NCBI GenBank assembly: GCA_018287875.1
Contig: JAGVVL010000018.1
Location: 868,001 to 932,000, forward strand
Direction of reading: 5' to 3'
DNA: 64,000 nt
Origin: Nigrospora sphaerica
Taxonomy: Eukaryota > Ascomycota > Sordariomycetes > Amphisphaeriales > Apiosporaceae
This document shows, in pieces, positions 63,010 through 64,000 of this stretch. A program made the position numbers and the translations under genes. How positions within the stretch are numbered: position 1 is the first letter of the stretch; each line of letters starts with the position of its first letter. The notes under the pieces are model-generated. The model was not told where the DNA came from. It was given only the letters and a program-made list of their open reading frames with translations, and did not search any database.

Positions 63010-64000
63010 TTACCGCAACAGCGCCAAGCACTCTCCAGCGGCCTCTTTGACTCTCTGGTCCGAGCTACGGTCCTTGGCCATGGCCACGGGGCTTTCCAGC
63101 GCCTTGGCATCCGCCTTACCAACGACCGTCACCAGAGTGCCTGCGGCTACAACGGCGCGGAACATGACCTCGCTGTCCGTCTGATTTTCCAGGACGTGGG
63201 CAGCAGCTTTGACCAGCCGTATCTGCACATCGCGGGGCACACTGTTGCTCTGCTTTGATGCCAGGACAGAGTAGTTGAGGCATACCGTACTCAGGGCGAC
63301 CATCAGGTTGCGGTTGAATGCGCCAATAGCCTGGCCCCCTTGAATGCCCAGGATGCGCTCAACCACGTCGGCTGCCGTAGATGTTTCCGAAGACAGCACC
63401 TTGCGGCCCTCGCTGGTTGCGAACAAGTTCACAATGGTCCTCAATGCCATCATGGCCAAGTTCTCATTGGGTTGGCTGCCTTCGGGCACTCCGCCCAAAG
63501 CCGCTGTGCTGACCACCTTGATAATGTTTCCGTACGTGGGATTGGTGTACTTGGCAACTAGGGGCGAAGTGGCGGCACATCGGAGAACATCGAGGGGCGC
63601 GAGGCGGCTAGCATAGTCCCATTGCGTGCACATCATCACCAAAAGATCCACAGTGCCTTCATCCGCAACGGCCTTCTTGGACTCAAGGGACTGCCGCAAC
63701 TCGTTCATCGACGTTTGCGCCGGGGGGTTCAGAGAAATATCCTTGCGGCCCGAAGCAACGAGCCCCTCGTTGATGGTGAGGATTTTCTTGAAGATGGCTA
63801 AATCTTGTTAGCAAGTTGGCTCCGGAAGGGAGCAACGAGGGTTACAAACGTTCAAATTTGGCGCTAGTGATGTCCAGATACTCTTTCTGCGGCAGAAAGC
63901 GTCCGCCGGTCGACGTCGGGCCTTCGCCAGGTCGGTAGCGCGCCTCGGTACCGTACGGGTCGGGGCCTCCAGTAACACCCGTCTCGCCAATAGTCGCGCC
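63010..64000 (-). CDS. DOA1: DOA1/UFD3 (PLAA) ubiquitin-binding Cdc48 adaptor, 3' part
   Basis: Two exons are visible, beyond 64000 to 63850 and 63797-63010, around a 52-nt intron; the 5' part with the WD40 and PFU domains lies outside the window. The visible chain starts in the Gly-rich linker (GPDPYG, GEGPTSTGGRFLPQKEYLDI) and continues as the PUL domain of armadillo-like helices: PIFKKILTINEGLVASGRKD, LLVMMCTQWDYASRLAPLDVL, ENLAMMALRTIVNLFATSEG and a Cys/Asn helix VCLNYSVLA, ending GECLALLR. Known Doa1 binds Cdc48 through PUL and ubiquitin through PFU, keeping the free-ubiquitin pool. The PUL domain looks complete and intact. Confidence 0.88.

Noticed and set aside
1..64000. CRISPR arrays, operons, Shine-Dalgarno sites
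   Set aside because: The DNA is fungal nuclear; no regularly spaced repeats were seen and the genes carry spliceosomal introns.

Overview
The window is nuclear DNA of a filamentous ascomycete, most likely a Sordariomycete of the Sordariales type. Evidence: GC-rich coding exons; introns of 50-120 nt with GT/AG ends and CTGAC/CTAAC branch sites; typical fungal families (Zn2Cys6 regulator, Rds1 ferritin-like protein, BIM1/X325 copper protein, fungal 7-TM rhodopsin-like receptor, thiamine-regulated THI5); and AT-rich islands of transposon relics whose reading frames are broken almost only by TAA/TAG, the mark of repeat-induced point mutation (RIP). Every call comes from reading the sequence; no database search was run.

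Left part (1-8.8 kb) is a transposon graveyard. It holds a LINE endonuclease/reverse-transcriptase relic (minus), a 1.48-kb RIP-ruined ORF of unknown family (plus), a LINE-type RNase H relic (minus), and a complete but dead Fot1/pogo element (6127-8057) with 41-bp inverted ends, a TA target duplication and about 24 nonsense codons in one unbroken transposase frame. Then comes THI5 (9087-10300), with a TPP riboswitch in its leader. From 10.3 to 26.6 kb the sequence is gene-poor. It carries a six-cysteine secreted-protein gene beside one arm of a diverged inverted repeat, a CorA-family pseudogene with intact splice sites, a rhodopsin-like membrane protein and a coiled-coil orphan.

Right part (26.6-64 kb) is ordinary gene-rich chromosome: an Rds1 ferritin-like secreted protein; SPT8 (SAGA); ADE12 in 16 exons, four of them 14-21 nt; a possible Ulp1-like cysteine-protease-fold protein; a secreted type-B carboxylesterase; a Gly-rich TVTVPGPG-repeat secreted protein; a SnoaL/NTF2-like protein; a small orphan; a CocE/S15 hydrolase; a Zn2Cys6 regulator convergent with an SRR1-like gene; a BIM1/X325 copper protein; and the 3' part of DOA1/UFD3 running off the right edge.

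No biosynthetic cluster or operon-like unit is visible; the genes look independent. The best leads are the THI5 riboswitch, the RIP-erased unknown ORF, the effector-like gene beside the inverted repeat, the micro-exon run in ADE12, and the Ulp1-like protein with Asn where the catalytic His is expected.
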